From the NCBI GenBank assembly GCA_002245135.1, contig NGBS01000319.1, positions 1-64,000 of the forward strand: a stretch of 64,000 bases of DNA, written 5' to 3'. The stretch comes from Proteromonas lacertae. Its lineage: Eukaryota; Sar; Bigyra; Opalinata; Proteromonadidae. This document shows, one piece after another, positions 26,350 to 37,838 of this stretch. Each line of letters opens with the position of its first letter. The first letter of the stretch is position 1. The notes beneath the pieces are model-generated. The model ran no database searches. It was not told the origin of the DNA and worked only from the letters and a program-made list of their open reading frames with translations. Position numbers and translations under genes: made by a program.

Positions 26350-27257
26350 TCACAACTTATTTGTTGTTTTCAAGTACGATTCTAGGTTAATAGAAGGATT
26401 TGTTTTCATTACATCTTCAGTGTTACAGTATGGAGGAAGTTTAACATATTTAGTTGTGGTAAATATTCTATGCCACATCATTTCATAGATTCTTCCACAA
26501 AATCCATCATAACCATTTCCAAATGAATATTTAAAACTACTGTTTGACCATTCTCTTAAATTTTCTATCATTTGAATATATTCAGCTTTTGGTCTTCTTT
26601 TTATCTCTTCTGATTTTACAAAAAATGTTCCACAACATGGATAAGACCAATTCCCATAATTATTTATTTCCACATTAGTATTTTTGAATAACAATTTAAT
26701 TAATTCTTGAGTTATATTCTCTTCTATCACCACCGTTGGAATATAATTCCAGTAACATTGATAACCACCAAATTGTTCTTCTTTTATATAATCTGAGTTG
26801 ATCAGTTTATTCATTGTTGATGTTAATGGATTAACAAAATGCCATCCATAATTATGACCATGCATAAAAATATATGTTTCAGCTAAAGGATTATCATAAT
26901 TATTAATTATAAACTCTAATATGATTTGGTTTCTTTGCATCCAACTCCCTGTTGTGGAGTTAAACATTCTATTCTATAAGACGGTAAAGACTGCATTGGT
27001 GGAACAAAATTATGACCACATTAAAGATATATCTGTAGGAACTTGTTCTTGGGGAGAATCACATTTTTCTCTCTTTGAAAATCGCTACTTACATAACCTT
27101 GCTTATTAATTATATCATGATAGTGAATATTTTGTTTATTCTCTATTCTAAACCTTTGTGTAGAGAGATGGGTTGAATTGTATGATTTGTATAATTCCGA
27201 TATAAAAAATCCCATATAAACAGCCACAATAATAATGATAAATAAAATACAATACAT
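26350..27257 (-). CDS. DUF3431 family membrane protein, frame interrupted
   Basis: ATG 27257 opens a signal-anchor helix (MYCILFIIIIVAVYMGFF), suggesting a type II Golgi or ER protein. The C-terminal part (26350-26967) matches DUF3431, a family mostly known from fungi and thought to be glycosyltransferase-like: EFIINNYDNPLAE, TYIFMHGH, YPCCGTFFVKSEEIKRRP and EMMWHRIF. Between 26930 and 27030 the frame is unclear. One reading gives a family-like VGCKETKSY just before LEFIINNYD but needs a one-base shift. Alternatively an AT-AC intron from ATATCTTTAA (near 27014) would join the two open frames in phase, though its branch site is weak. It may be an intact gene with an unusual intron, a sequence error, or a pseudogene. 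Confidence 0.6.
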
Positions 27258-27310
27258 ATTATTAAAAATTATTAATCTTTCTTCTTAAAATAACACTATT
27301 AAATCTTGTG

Positions 27311-27328
27311 AAACGACTATATTTTATT
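27311..27328 (+). promoter_or_regulatory. AAACGACTAT-T-rich promoter-like motif, copy 2
   Basis: AAACGACTATATTTTATT, 50 bases before the ATG of the aldose 1-epimerase gene, followed by T-rich sequence. Same core and orientation as the copy 40 bases before the pseudokinase-LRR start at 47380. Confidence 0.5.
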
Positions 27329-27360
27329 TTTTTCAAGATTGTTTTTTTTTGTTTTTCATA

Positions 27361-28632
27361 ATGGCTGTCACATATGAAGTATATTCAATATATTATATTA
27401 AAGGTATCATCATTTGTTAAGTTGATAAATGGAGAAAAAGTAGATAAAATTACACTTAAGTATAAAATTAACTGGAAACACATATATAATGCAATAGGAA
27501 CAAAGAATCTTATGAAGTTTCATTTATAACGCTAGGAGCCACAATGTACTCATTGAAAACTCCAGATAGGAATGGAATTGTTGAAGTATGAATATATGTT
27601 TATAGTAATTAATGTAATAGGAGATATCTTTACAGAAAAAAGCATTGGAAGATATTTACATTGGTAATGTCTACTACGGTGCTACTATTGGAAGATATGC
27701 AGGAAGGATAGGATATGGTAAGTTTTCTATAGATGGTAAAGAGTATTCATTATCTTGTAATGGAGGTAAACATCATGCTCACGGAGGTAATATTGGTTTT
27801 GATAAAGTATTTATTGTTTTTTATTTTTGTGTATGTTTAGAGAGTATGGAAGTATGAGATTAAGAAAGGAAAGACATTTGTTACAATTATATTCACATTA
27901 ACATCTCCAGATGGAGAAGAAGGATATCCAGGAACATTAGAAGCAAAAGCATCCTATACATTAAATGATAAAAACCAATTAATAGCAGAATTTGAAGCAA
28001 ATACTGATAAACCAACAATTGTCAATATGACAAATCACTGTTATTTCAATTTATCAGGAGATTATAAGAGAAAAATATATGATCATGTATTTAATAATAA
28101 CAACAATATTATATATATATATAGACTATTAGATTGAATTGTTCCAACTACACTCCATTTGTTGATGGTGTATTATATATAACCTATGATATATATATCA
28201 ATAGTTGCCTACAGGTGAAATAACTCCAGTTAAAGGATCATTATTAGATTTTACCAAAGCAAAAACATTAAATAATTTGAATGACATTCATGAAGGAGGA
28301 AAAAATGGAATTGATAACTGTTTTGTTATTGATCATGATGATCCAATTGAATTGAATGAAACTGAGACAACAACACCTACTAAATCATCTACTCCTTCTA
28401 AGAAAGTAAAAGAAAAGAACCATCGTCTGGTAAAATAGAAAAAACATCAAAGAAAATCAAAATGGATCCTATTGTATTATGTGCTGAGTATAATAAATAT
28501 TATTGTATTTTTATCTTCTTTACTTTAGAGTATCAGAATTAAATGGAAGAAGAATGAAAATATATACAAATCAATGTGGTCTTGTAGTTTATACAGGTAA
28601 TTGGCTTAATGATGAATATCCATATGTTCCTG

Positions 28633-28677
<45 letters not shown>

Positions 28678-28830
28678 AACATATAATTCTATATATAGCA
28701 TAATTCAATATGTTTTGAACCAACATATTATACAAACTCACCAAATGTACCAACATTTCCATCTCCTATACTTAGACCTTCTGAAACATATTTTCATAAA
28801 ACAATATATGAATTTTCAGTAGATAATTAA
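27361..28830 (+). CDS. Aldose 1-epimerase (galactose mutarotase)
   Basis: Interconverts alpha and beta anomers of aldohexoses in the cytosol, feeding the Leloir pathway. Exons: 27361-27378, 27404-27459, 27498-27585, 27621-27806, 27841-28086, 28125-28169, 28205-about 28440, to 28487, 28529-28631, 28699-28830. Family features are LGATMYSLKTPDRNG near the start, YYGATIGRYAGRI, the catalytic His loops GGKHHAHGG and VNMTNHCYFNLSG, LPTGEITPVKG and the late GRRMKIYTNQCG. A Lys/Thr/Ser-rich insert (about 28365-28470) is unusual for the family. Inside it the frame is off by one and needs either a 14-nt GTCTGG..ATAG intron (28423-28436) or an indel in an A-rich run. The first intron is only 25 nt and ends AAAG. 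The intron at 28632-28698 contains a long TA repeat. Confidence 0.85.
28632..28698 (+). repeat. (TA)n microsatellite inside an intron
   Basis: A run of about 22 TA dinucleotides (about 28633-28676) fills most of an intron of the mutarotase gene. The GTATAA donor and ATATAG acceptor flank it and the exon phases match. Confidence 0.8.
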
Positions 28831-28959
28831 ATATAATTGGTATTATTATTGTTGTTGTATAAAGAGACTATTTTTATCATAATCTTGTTATTCTGAAAAT
28901 CAATACGCATGATTTTTTCGTTTTAAAGAAATGGGCTTGATTCTGATTTGAAACTAAAA

Positions 28960-29857
28960 ATGAGTATAATATCTAAATTAGTATGGCTTCTAATTTTATT
29001 ATATGTTAGCAACATTTAACAAAAACAATACCAGCTATTGAAGTATTTTTCCTATTCTATTTTCAAGGTAGAAAGAAAATTCACAGTAAAACCAGAAAAT
29101 TGGGATTATTTGAAAAATAAGTTCACAAAACTTGCTCTGAATGAACCAAAAATAATTAAATTGGATGATATGTATGATTAATAGAGATGTTCTTATGCAA
29201 TTATAGATATTATGATTGTGAAGATTTTCAGTTAGTTAAAAGGGACAATTGGTTGAGAAATCGAAATAATAATTGGGAGATTAAAATACCATATCCTGGA
29301 AAACAAGTATGTGGTTATAAATCTACAGTATATCAGTATATTTATATGAATATTGCTTTCTAGAGAAATAGAAGGAGAAGAAAATGTGTTGGAATATATA
29401 AGTAACAATAAATCAAAAGAATTTAATAACCAAATCAGCAATTATCTATCTATCAACAAAATAATACCTTTTGCGCATGTTTCTTCTACTAGAACTACAT
29501 TTATTTGTGAAAATATTCATATTGATGTTGATGAAATAGAATTTCGTGATTGGAGAGAGAGAGTATATATATATATAACATTAATCAATATGTTTGTTAG
29601 GAAAGAATACTTGGAAATCATATGGTTGGTGAAGTTGAAATAATGGCTAAAGAAGAGAATGAAATAGATAAATGCCAAGATTATATTTCTCACTTTCTAC
29701 AGGAAAATGGCTTAGAAGATAATAACCAATACAATTCATCTGGTAAAGTATATATATATTATTAAATATTTACATTTAGTTGAATCAATATTTGAGAAGA
29801 TATAGAAATGACATTTTCAATATTTTAGTTGAAAGTAATGTATTTCATATAGAATAG
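28960..29857 (+). CDS. CYTH-domain thiamine triphosphatase-like protein
   Basis: Exons 28960-28980, 29010-29042, 29068-29171, 29207-29335, 29364-29562, 29601-29747, 29780-29857 give 236 aa, close to animal THTPA. The N-terminal ExExK-type signature is AIEVERKF. Next come DIYYDCEDFQL, DNWLRNR and WEIKIP, then the acidic metal-binding IHIDVDEIEF, the glutamate pair GEVEIMAKEE, and a closing helix NQYLRRYRNDIFNILVESN that parallels the THTPA C-terminus. Predicted to hydrolyse thiamine triphosphate (or another tripolyphosphate) with Mg2+. The second intron is 25 nt and ends CAAG rather than TAG. A partial relative of the promoter motif (AAAGAGACTATTTTTA) sits about 100 bases upstream. Confidence 0.88.
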
Positions 29858-29911
29858 ATTCTTTTTTTTATAACTAAAACAACTACTAATATGTAATTAA
29901 ATAAATATCAC

Positions 29912-30569
29912 TTAATATCTTCCTCTTCCTCTAAATCCTCCTCTTCCTCTATAACCACCCCTTCCTCTATATCCACCTCTACCTCCTCTATATCCTCCCC
30001 TTTGATAACGTGGAACATTTATTCTTTTTGGCGTTATTGTAATTTTTCTTCCTTTTAATTCACTCCCTGTCAATAAAATTGCATTCTGTGCACCTTTTTC
30101 ATCACTAAATTCTATATAAGCAGCCCCTTTCGGTTGCTTTTGTGCATTTGTAAGAATAGTTACTCTATCAACTGAACCACAGTTTTGGAAAAACTGTTGA
30201 AGTTCGTCTGGTGTTACGCTATAATCTACTTGACCAACATATACCGAATTACCATCAAGTTGTGAAGGTGGGATACGCTGTTCTGATTTACCACCTACTC
30301 CTCCATCATTCTGTTAGTATTATATAAATTGAAGATAAATATACTTTAATTGTATTTGCATATTGAGATACGTTTTTCTCTGCATTTGCTAGCTTTTCAT
30401 TCAATTCTTTCATTGTTTCTTCTTTATTAGTCTCTACATCATCTGTTCCAAGAACTGCAGATTCTTCTAATGGGAAATCAACCTCATCGTCTTCATAATC
30501 AACTTGATTGTCTGCTGTATCTATATTTACATTTACTAAAGTATTCTTACTATCGGAGTTATTAGACAT
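29912..30569 (-). CDS. Nuclear poly(A)-binding protein (PABPN1/Pab2-like)
   Basis: Two exons (30345-30569 and 29912-30310) give 207 aa. The layout is that of PABPN1: an acidic N-terminus, a short coiled coil (MKELNEKLANAEKNV), one RRM and an RGG/RGGY-rich tail. The RRM has RNP2 SVYVGQVDYS and RNP1 KGAAYIEFSD, with CGSVDRVTILT between them. It should bind nascent poly(A) tails and stimulate poly(A) polymerase in the nucleus; tail arginines are probable methylation sites. The intron (30311-30344) ends TACTAACAG, a clean TACTAAC-like branch site unlike most introns here. The strand is opposite to its neighbours. It converges with the CYTH gene (54 bp apart). Confidence 0.92.
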
Positions 30570-30724
30570 TTGTAATAAAGAGTGTATTTACTTCTTAAAA
30601 TTCTAAATGATATTGTAGACAAAATACAGTTGTATTTCTGTACATTTATTGTTATTCATTTTTGTAAGGTTAAGAATGGATAATAAAATTAAATCATCGT
30701 GGAAGAAATTTTCATCGTTGAGTA

Positions 30725-32978
30725 ATGCACTTCCAAAGACAGTTTATGTTCCGTTCTCCTTGTGAAAGTGATATTGATGTTCCTTATACAAGAGAGTTTA
30801 TTCAATTCAAATCAAAGAATAAATCTGATACTATATACAAGATGCCAATAGAATTCAATGATTATTGGCACATTACACAATTTTCTTCAGAAGATAAAGT
30901 ACCTGTTGTAGAATTTGATATAAAGCAACAACAATTATTAATATTAAAAGATTATTTAAATTTCCTACCTGTATATATTTATATACTAATAAAGTAATAG
31001 ATAACAGTTGTGTCTGAACATATAGATCAGTTATTTCAAGCAGTAAATGAACTCCATTTAAAAGAACTATCAAAATGTTTAATAAAGATAATAAAAGAGA
31101 ATTTATCACCTAAAACCATTTCCATTTTATTTGATTATGTATTTCAAGATATAACGATGAGAGATCCTGAACTATTAGATTTCTGTAAAAAATGGATAAG
31201 AAAACACGTTGATATAATATTAGATTTACGTTATGTGAAATATATAAAAGTGAAAGTAATTCGATACATTCTAACCTTAGATGTTTTAACAATTTATAGT
31301 GAATCAAAACTATTGGAGTTTCTCGTAATGTGGTTAAGAATTAATAATATGTTATCTGATTTATATACTGCTAGAGCATTCTTAAGATCAATTATATGGA
31401 ATAGTGTAGAATATAAAAGTATAATTATAATATATAAGATAAATGAATATAATTAATAGCATATGAATTGTTACAAAGAATCCCAGACGCTCAATATCTA
31501 ACAGATATAAAAGGAAAAACAGTTAGTTCAATCTCATTACCAGTGTGTCATGAAAGAATATACACAGTAGTACCAAAAACAAATAGTGAAATTGTTGACT
31601 CAATGAATGAATGTTATACATTATTTGATGATGAAATAGATATGATTGGTTTTTTGAATAATACAGATTTTATAAAATTAACAAATACTTGGTATGGATT
31701 TGCTATTATTCAAACGTTAAGAGTGTGGGTGACAACTGTTCAGTTATCTTATTTATGTTCTTCTTTTAAGAATGGAATGATGCCTTATTTAAAAGAATTT
31801 GATATTTCAGGAAATTATTTAGGAAATAATGGAATTGTTGCTTTATGTGAAAATTTCAAATATTTGACACAATTACGAATATTGGATTTAAATAACAACT
31901 TTATTGGAGAAGATGGGATTATAGCAATTACTAGATATATATCATTGTTGAGTAACTTAGAAACACTATCTTTAGATTTACCTTTTATTACTGTGAATAT
32001 ATTTAATATTTTACATGATACAGTCCATTATTTACCATATCAACCTGCAATTTATATTGGAAATATGTTTGTCAATACATCATTATTACCTTATAATAAA
32101 ATATTAGAATATGCATTGAAAGTAACAAAAACTGAATATAGTCATCCATTTGATTTGAACAATTCAAGAAATAAAAAAATATCATCTTTAATTACACCAA
32201 GAGGTACACCAAGAGAAAAAGAAAGAGATCCGATGAGTTTAGTAAGGGCAGAAACACAATTAGCATATCGATTTAGATGTTTGAAGAATTTAAAGGCTTT
32301 ATATGTAAGTGTATGTAGATTGACAGGAAATAAGAAAATTGATGATGTTTTGTTGACAAATGATCCTGATTCTGATTGTGAATTAATATTCTCAAGAATG
32401 AATGTATTAGTTGAAGAATTTCATGTATTACTGGCTACATTGTTATTTTATCGTAAAATAACTGAATTAAGTGTTTATCAAATGAAATTAGGAGAACAAC
32501 AGATGATTAATTTAGGTAATATATTATCAAAAGGATTTCCATATATAAAAAGACTGTATTTAAATGATAATAATTGTGGTTCGCAAGGTGCTAAAGCTAT
32601 AGCAAGTGCATTTCCATATCTACCGTCATTAAGAGAACTTCTCATTGGATGTATAATTTATATTTAATTTATTATTATTATTATAGCCAATAATATTGGA
32701 GTAAAAGGTGCAAAATATATTGCTGCTAATTTGCCTGAGCTTGATAAATTGTGTGAGTTAGATATTTGGAATAATAATATAGGAGATGAAGGTGCAGAAG
32801 AGTTGGCGTATGTTTTAACATTTTATTGTCAGAATCTAAAGAATATAACAATGACTCGTATATATTATAATATATTGATATATAAATGATTATAGAAAAC
32901 AATATATCACCTGAAGCAACTACTAAAATCAAGTTAGAGCTGTCAAAAAGACATAATTGGGATAATCTTGCTTTATAG
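30725..32978 (+). CDS. BACK-like domain plus leucine-rich repeat protein
   Basis: Exons 30725-30970, 31001-31418, 31460-32650, 32687-32857, 32896-32978. The first ~140 residues may be a degenerate BTB fold. A helical BACK-like region follows (LLDFCKKWIRKHVDIILDLRYV, LDVLTIYSESKLLEFLVMWL), then ribonuclease-inhibitor-type LRRs (LKEFDISGNYLGNNGIVAL, LRILDLNNNFIGEDG, IKRLYLNDNNCGSQGAKAI, ELDIWNNNIGDEGA). Probably a protein-interaction adaptor, possibly for cullin-3. The same LRR type recurs in the two pseudokinase genes nearby. An in-frame stop precedes ATG 30725. An upstream ATG at 30675 runs in another frame for 29 codons, so the true start could lie there if one base is missing. Confidence 0.72.
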
Positions 32979-33134
32979 AACTATTTGTAACTTTGTTGTA
33001 TTATGTTATGTTGTGTTAGATGAAAATAAATAAACAGAAAATATCGTTACAAACATAATAAACAATCACAAAAACACTTTAGATTCAAAAAATATATTCG
33101 TTTCTTGAAATATTTGTATTTATTGTTTTTTGTA

Positions 33135-35751
33135 ATGCTCCCATTTGAAAAAGGTTTAGATTGTGTATGACTTATTGTTTCATTTATATATAGAAGATAA
33201 TTGACAGTCAACTTGAATTATATTGTATGACTTCGTCATTTAATGTTGTTTAGGTTGAAAATCCGGTAAATAAGACTGATACTTCCGAAAGCGCTACTGT
33301 AATTGATAGTTCAAATAATCTATATATATTGAAACTGATAATTTGTACTGATTCTCACAATATCAACAAAGAGACAAAAGATAGATTTGTATTTTAGTTT
33401 TACTAATGATATATTATAGGAATTACTCCATGATTTCCCTAGAAACAACAATGTAGCAGAAATGAAGTGTCTTAGGCTTTCAGAGAGAATGTTCTCACTT
33501 ATAACTCCGTTTTATAATAAAACATTAGCATCAATAGATGTTGTACAGTATTTAGATGGTGAAGATGCCAGTAATGTTTTAATTGACATTGCGAATGGTT
33601 TAGAATCACTACATTCTCAGAAAATCATTCATGGAAATTTGAAACCAACAAATATACTGTTTTATGAAGATTATAATGTATTAATAACAGATTACTCTCA
33701 ATACTTAATCAACAATGATTATCATATTATCAACTACATGTCACCAGAGATGCTTACAGAAAGTGAAATAGATGAAAGTACAGATATTTGGTCGTTTGGA
33801 TGCATTCTATATTACGTTTTAGAAGGAAAATCTTGTTTTAACAATAAAGATACAACATCATTAATTAGAAATATAAAAAGTGTTACATTCATTCCAATGT
33901 CACCAGCGCATCAACAAGAGAGTAATTTCTTACTTAAATTATTATGTTTTATACCATCTGAAAGATTAAAAATCGATGAAATTGTAAAAGAGTTGAATAT
34001 AATGAAAAGTAGAGTGTTTTTACCACCATCTACTGCTTCTCCTGTTAGTCCTTCTGTTAATGATAATAATAATAATAATATTCCATTACCTTATGGTGGT
34101 AGAGAATTACCTCCAAATATTACACCAGCACCAGAGATAGGAAGAATGACTGTTAAATCATTTTCTATTAGTAATAATGATGATAATAATAGCGTATATA
34201 TTGATAATAGTGTTGATATTGATAATGTTAATGTTGAGGTAATTGATAATAATATATGTAATAATAATGCAGTTAATGTTATAAATAATAATGAGGATGA
34301 GAATGTAGCTAGCGGTATAAGTATTGATGAAATAAAAAAGAAAATTGATGTAGGTGAAAAATTCAATTTAGAATTATATAAGAAAATATATAAAGATAAA
34401 AGTATAGATAATTATAATTATTATGTTATTACATTATTAATAGATTTAGTAAAATTGATTATATATGAAGCGAATCATATAAATAGTGGTTGTATATTCT
34501 TTATTAACAAAAAGAAGCAATTATCATATATGGAACTTTTATTATCAATATTATATGAAAATATAAAACTAAAAGAACAATATATAAGTGATTTGCACAT
34601 GAATGATGATTATTATAGTCTTGTAACGGTAATGGATAACAATTATTCACTGGATGTGAGATGTATATATATATATATATATTTATATATATAGATGGTG
34701 AAGTAGAATCAAAAGAAATTATATCAATGTCTCGTTATTTTCATCTCATCCCTCAAACTTTAAGCTTGAATCTGACAGGCATTAATATAGGTACAAGTGG
34801 TATAAAATCATTATCTCAATATATAACATTATTCACAAATTTAAAATGTTTAAAAATTAGTAATAATAAAATTGGTAATAAAGGAATGGAATGTCTTTCA
34901 CAAGTATTATCATCATTTAGTAAATTAGAAGAATTATCTTTAGGAAGTATATATATATATATATATATATTAATTATATTATAAATAGTGAATAATTTAA
35001 AAGATGATGGATTTCTCTATTTAGCACAATCATTTTCCTCTTTAAACAATCTCAAATCACTTTTCTTAGGAGGTAATAATTGCAGTGGAAAAGGAATAAG
35101 ATTTATTGCATTTCACTGTAGTTATTTAACCTCATTGGATATACTGAGATTAGGTTCATGTAATTTAGATGATGATAATATAAGACCTTTATGTGAGAAG
35201 TGGAAAGGTATGAATGGATTGAGTGAATTAGATTTATGTGGAAATTCACTTAAATTGAGTGGTATTTCTTTAATTGCAGATAATGGAGTAGATCTGATGT
35301 ATTTGAAGGTTTTGAACCTGAGAAGTGTGAATATGGGAGATGAAGGTGTTATTTATTTTTCTTTACACTTTAAAAACTTTATAAGTCTAGAAAGTCTTAA
35401 TGCTGCTGAAAATGATATATCTAATAAAGGTGCTGAGTCTGTTTTTTCTCATTTAGAAGAATTATCTTCTCTAAAGATTATTATATTAGATTGTATAGAT
35501 ATTTATGTATATAATGATTATAGTAAATAATATAACTTCAGATATTGTTCAGTGTGTAGTAGAGAATGGATTTAAATGGAAAACAATCGAAAGAATATCG
35601 TTAAAATCAACGAGTGTAGATGCGATAGCATGTATGCATCTAAGAGAAGCATTTGCAAATGTTGCTATAACTTTTTAAATTATTTTCTTCAATTTTTTTT
35701 TTTACTATATAGGTATTTGTGGCGTTGTCGTTCAATATTTTGTTTATTTAA
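33135..35751 (+). CDS. Pseudokinase with C-terminal LRRs
   Basis: Well-supported exons are 33254-33388, 33420-34662, 34695-34946, 34989-35492, 35524-35660 and 35713-35751. Two short upstream exons (33135-33164, 33194-33224) are provisional because their join is one base out of phase. The kinase-like domain keeps an N-lobe Lys (LYILKLI), GLESLHSQKIIHGNLKPTN, INYMSPEML and STDIWSFGCILYYVLEG. However, the HRD Asp is Asn (HGNLKPTN) and DFG is DYS, so catalysis is unlikely. A ~100-residue Asn/Asp-rich linker leads to RI-type LRRs (LNLTGINIGTSGIKSL, LKISNNKIGNKGMECL, LDLCGNSLKLSG). Suggested role: scaffold or decoy in signalling. It is a paralogue in layout of the gene at 47380. Confidence 0.75.
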
Positions 35752-35864
35752 AAAAGATTATGCGGTGATTATATCAAAAATAAGACTGTTGTGAATAACT
35801 TTTTAAAAGTTTGAGTATGTTTGAGTAACTGATCTTTGTTTTTTTCTCTTTTTCTTTTGATAGG

Positions 35865-37642
35865 ATGAATCCATACTCTCCACAAGTATATTATTTGGTG
35901 ATTACTTTCTTTATTTATAGAGAACAGTAAGAAATACAAGCACTTCTTCTGCATTAAGTGATTTTCGGCTGTCTGTATTAATTTTAGATCTATATTTTTA
36001 GTCAAATAGTGGAATAACAAGTTCAGATAGACAAACTGAAGTAGGGAGGGATACTTCAGTTTCTGATATACCTCATATGCCAGCTAGACCAGTTGGTGAT
36101 TCAATAGATCAAGGAGTATGTGGTACTTCACCTCAGATGGAAATGCAAAGAGGTTCAAGTATTAATTCTCATATATTCTTAAATGCTATCTTAATAGGAA
36201 ATTATATACCTGGATCAATGACATCACCACTAGTTATACCTGTTGGAAGTCATCAATCCGTTCCAAGTTATAGATTAAGATCATCTAGTGTTTCACCACA
36301 GCCACAAATCCCATCCAATCGTTCCATTCGTGTTAGAAATACATCTGGTGTAAATTACACATTTCTAAATGGTACTTCAGGAAGGTCTTCACTAGGACCA
36401 GGCAATATGCCAATATTTTCACCAGTCAGAGCTAATATAAGTAGTAGAATAGCCAATACAAATAGCAGTAGGATGGGAAATGGAAGTAGCAGAATAAGAA
36501 CAGGAACAATGGCTGATGATGATAATCTTTCCACTACTACAGACTGTTCTACAGTATCAAGCCAAATACCACCATCTTTAGGAATAGCAACATCTGCAAA
36601 CCAAGAGTTTTTCTATCCAATTGATCATATACCAAATGAACAGAATGCACTAAGAGTCTTTTTATTAAACTGTCCATTTAGTAAATATATAGAAAAGAAT
36701 TGGTTTAGATTTTTAATCCGAAGGGTGAATTATGGTTCAAAGTTAATATATGAATGTGGTGTTACAAAAACAGGAGAAGAGTTGTATATATTATGCTATG
36801 CAATAAAAATAAGTAAACTAACATCTACTTATTTTGAAATCAGTATAAATTTAGATGATTTATTAAACAGTAATCCATCTTTTACATCAACTATAGCAAC
36901 TTCTCTTTCATCTACTTTTAGACTCAATAGTAATTCCAATAGTCATTCTTCTAATGATAATGTTCCATATCCACGAACTGCTACATCTGATAGTAATATA
37001 TCACCCAACTCAAGTTCAAATAGTATAACGCCAACGTATTTATTACTTCCACATAATCATCATCATAGTAGAGGTAATAGAAAGAGTGATGGGTTTTTAG
37101 GTAAATTGACAATGAATTTTAAAAAGAATAATTTTGTGTTAGTTAGTATCGATCCTGAATGTACAGATTTTCAAATTGATCAAGCTATTATTTGTTATGT
37201 TGATAAAAGTGGTAGTCAATATTCATATCAAGTATGTTTACCATCAATGCAGTCAAATGGACAATACATTCAGCTAATTGCCTCAGCTAAAGACAAAAGT
37301 CAATTACAAACTTTGTTTAATGAAATTATAAAGACTGGTGCTCAAAATGTCATGTACATAGATAAAGTGAAGTGTTTTTCATTACCAAATAAGCCGAAAG
37401 GTAGATTAGACCAGTATGGAACTGTGATTGAAGATTCAGCTAAGAATTGTGCTTTGTATAAATGTGAACCACAAGGCTTAACTTTGAGAATGGGTTTCTA
37501 TACTGGTGGTGTAAAAGATAAGTCATATGAACAAAATCCTTTTAGGCTTGGGAAATTATATGAAAATACATATATGGTCGATTTTAATTATCCATTTTCA
37601 TTTTATCAAGCATTGGGAGTTGCCCTTACTCGTTTTATGTAA
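35865..37642 (+). CDS. Tubby-like protein
   Basis: Exons 35865-35885, 35921-35974 and 36002-37642 give 571 aa. The N-terminal half is low-complexity Ser/Thr/Arg-rich and probably disordered. The C-terminal half is a tubby domain: LRVFLLNCPFSKYIEKNWFR, LYILCYAIKISKLTSTYFEI, FLGKLTMNFKKNNFVLVS, NKPKGRLDQYGTVIEDSAKNC and the closing FRLGKLYENTYMVDFNYPFS with FYQALGVALTRF, parallel to the FGR..[22 protein letters not shown] end of animal Tub. Tubby domains bind PI(4,5)P2 at the plasma membrane and in animals link to GPCR signalling and ciliary transport. An Asn/Ser-rich insert (about 36890-37060) enlarges the domain. Confidence 0.88.
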
Positions 37643-37838
37643 TTTAAGAATTTTTAAGTGTAGATATTATTTTTTATACTTAAGTGTATTGAACCTTTTT
37701 TTGTTGAAAACTACTTAACAGCGAAAAATATTCATCTAATGAGTTTGAAAAATAGAGTATATAAAAATATATTCGTTATTCGTTATTTGAAAAGGTATTT
37801 TTGTTGATTATCAATCAACAGCCACAAAATATAGTAAA

